Assembly (NCBI GenBank): GCA_947466075.1
Contig: CANIBP010000051.1
Location: 1 to 49,797 of the forward strand
Direction of reading: 5' to 3'
Source: Verrucomicrobiaceae bacterium
GTDB taxonomy: Bacteria; Verrucomicrobiota; Verrucomicrobiia; Verrucomicrobiales; Verrucomicrobiaceae
DNA: 49,797 bases
Part shown: positions 49,461 to 49,797 of the stretch, piece by piece
Layout of the letters: each line of letters begins with the position of its first letter
Numbering within the stretch: the stretch's first letter is position 1
The notes under the pieces: generated by a model
What the model saw: the letters and a program-made list of their open reading frames with translations, nothing else
Databases searched by the model: none
Told to the model about the DNA's origin: nothing
Made by a program: the position numbers and the translations under genes

Positions 49461-49675
49461 ATCTACGTGCCGACAGCTCCAGCGTCATCAGCAGCCTGCC
49501 CACGCGGGAGTTTCTCCGTGCGTTCCCGTTCTACTTTGTGTGGAATGATCAGGATTTGATTCTGGAGGTTGGCCCATCGCTGCCAAAGTTCTGCCCGCAG
49601 GCCGTTCCCGGAGCGCGGTTGCAGGATATTTTCATCTCAAAGCGACCTGATATAAAACGCGGATCAAAAGTGTAG
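49457..49675 (+). pseudogene. truncated HNOBA-domain gene (5' part)
   Basis: 72 residues whose first 60 match an HNOBA (heme NO-binding-associated) domain: FLRAFPFYFVWNDQDLILEVGPSLPKFCPQ, then LQDIFISKRPDI. After RPDI the frame runs into the element at about 49652 and ends within it (KRGSKV), so the remaining HNOBA and any cyclase or kinase domain is cut off. It was the second gene of an H-NOX operon. Confidence 0.72.
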
Positions 49676-49797
49676 CGGATCGCGGATCAAAAGTGAGTCA
49701 CCTCTAAGCGATTGAACAGGTGTTGGGCATGTTCGTCAAGGCTGTGATGAGCTTCGTGCCTGCCTCGATCCTGAGAGGAGGCTGGAGCGGAGCGGAA
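49658..49797. mobile_element. end of a putative insertion element
   Basis: Two near copies of a 23-base unit (GCGGATCAAAAGTG at 49659-49672 and 49682-49695) begin exactly where the HNOBA frame breaks. A minus-strand frame ends with a stop (49704-49706) just inside, in an arrangement typical of insertion-sequence ends with repeated terminal sites. The far end lies beyond the window, so family and boundaries cannot be fixed; IS21-like elements, which have repeated terminal sites, are one possibility. Confidence 0.45.

Noticed and set aside
1..49797. tRNA or rRNA genes
   Set aside because: No cloverleaf-like segments or conserved rRNA stretches were noticed by eye; a covariance search would be needed to exclude a tRNA firmly.

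Overview
The window looks like chromosomal DNA of a Verrucomicrobiota bacterium, probably Verrucomicrobiaceae/Prosthecobacter-like. This rests on family content: a PVC-type dehydrogenase/HEAT/cytochrome c fusion, a DUF1549/DUF1553 cytochrome-like protein, an HtrA protease fused to a SirB1-like domain, many small lipoproteins, a menaquinone route and moderately high GC. No rRNA, tRNA or CRISPR array was seen. All family assignments were made by reading the sequence, without a database search.

Layout. 1-3824: tail of an upstream gene, a secreted protein of unknown function, and the tightly overlapping minus-strand menaquinone operon menA-menC-menE. 3919-6765: large PVC-type cytochrome. 6852-7549: VapBC toxin-antitoxin pair with a palindromic operator. 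7596-13997: plus-strand cell-envelope and metabolic genes (HtrA-like fusion, L,D-transpeptidase, MlrC-like metallopeptidase, squalene-cyclase-repeat protein). 13999-27285: a cyanophycin-type island (below). 27331-35916: housekeeping and envelope genes (DUF2127, lipoprotein, PolX, outer-membrane protein, Nth, 3D-domain protein, thioredoxin, CDP-alcohol transferase, lipoprotein, MFS). 36333-38156: an autotransporter flanked by direct repeats, whose stop codon appears lost. 38444-40846: small membrane proteins, a broken acyltransferase, a glycosidase-like DUF5722 protein and a 53-residue Cys-rich protein. 40925-46029: ADP-forming acyl-CoA synthetase, small lipoproteins, a LamG protein and an isolated nuoF. 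46326-49797: a DUF1549/DUF1553 protein, a propeller fragment, and an H-NOX gene followed by an HNOBA-type gene that is interrupted by what looks like the end of an insertion element.

The most interesting system is the island at 13999-27070. A full-length cyanophycin synthetase (CphA, minus) is divergent from a five-gene plus-strand run: an ABC exporter with an N-terminal extension, a DUF1854 protein, a fused membrane/spermidine-synthase-like protein and two membrane acyltransferases. That run converges on a two-gene minus-strand unit, a short cyanophycin synthetase paralogue (CphA') followed by a Tgl-like (bacterial transglutaminase family) protein. The two synthetases look complementary. CphA' keeps the N-domain HxxxExQ motif but lacks the C-terminal Mur-ligase lobe; CphA has the lobe but not the motif. 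The leader of cphA' carries a long stem followed by a strong intrinsic terminator, an attenuator-like arrangement. I infer an Asp/Arg-type polyamide storage or modification locus. The transglutaminase-like, aminopropyltransferase-like and acyltransferase genes suggest the polymer could be modified or crosslinked, which is not shown by the sequence.
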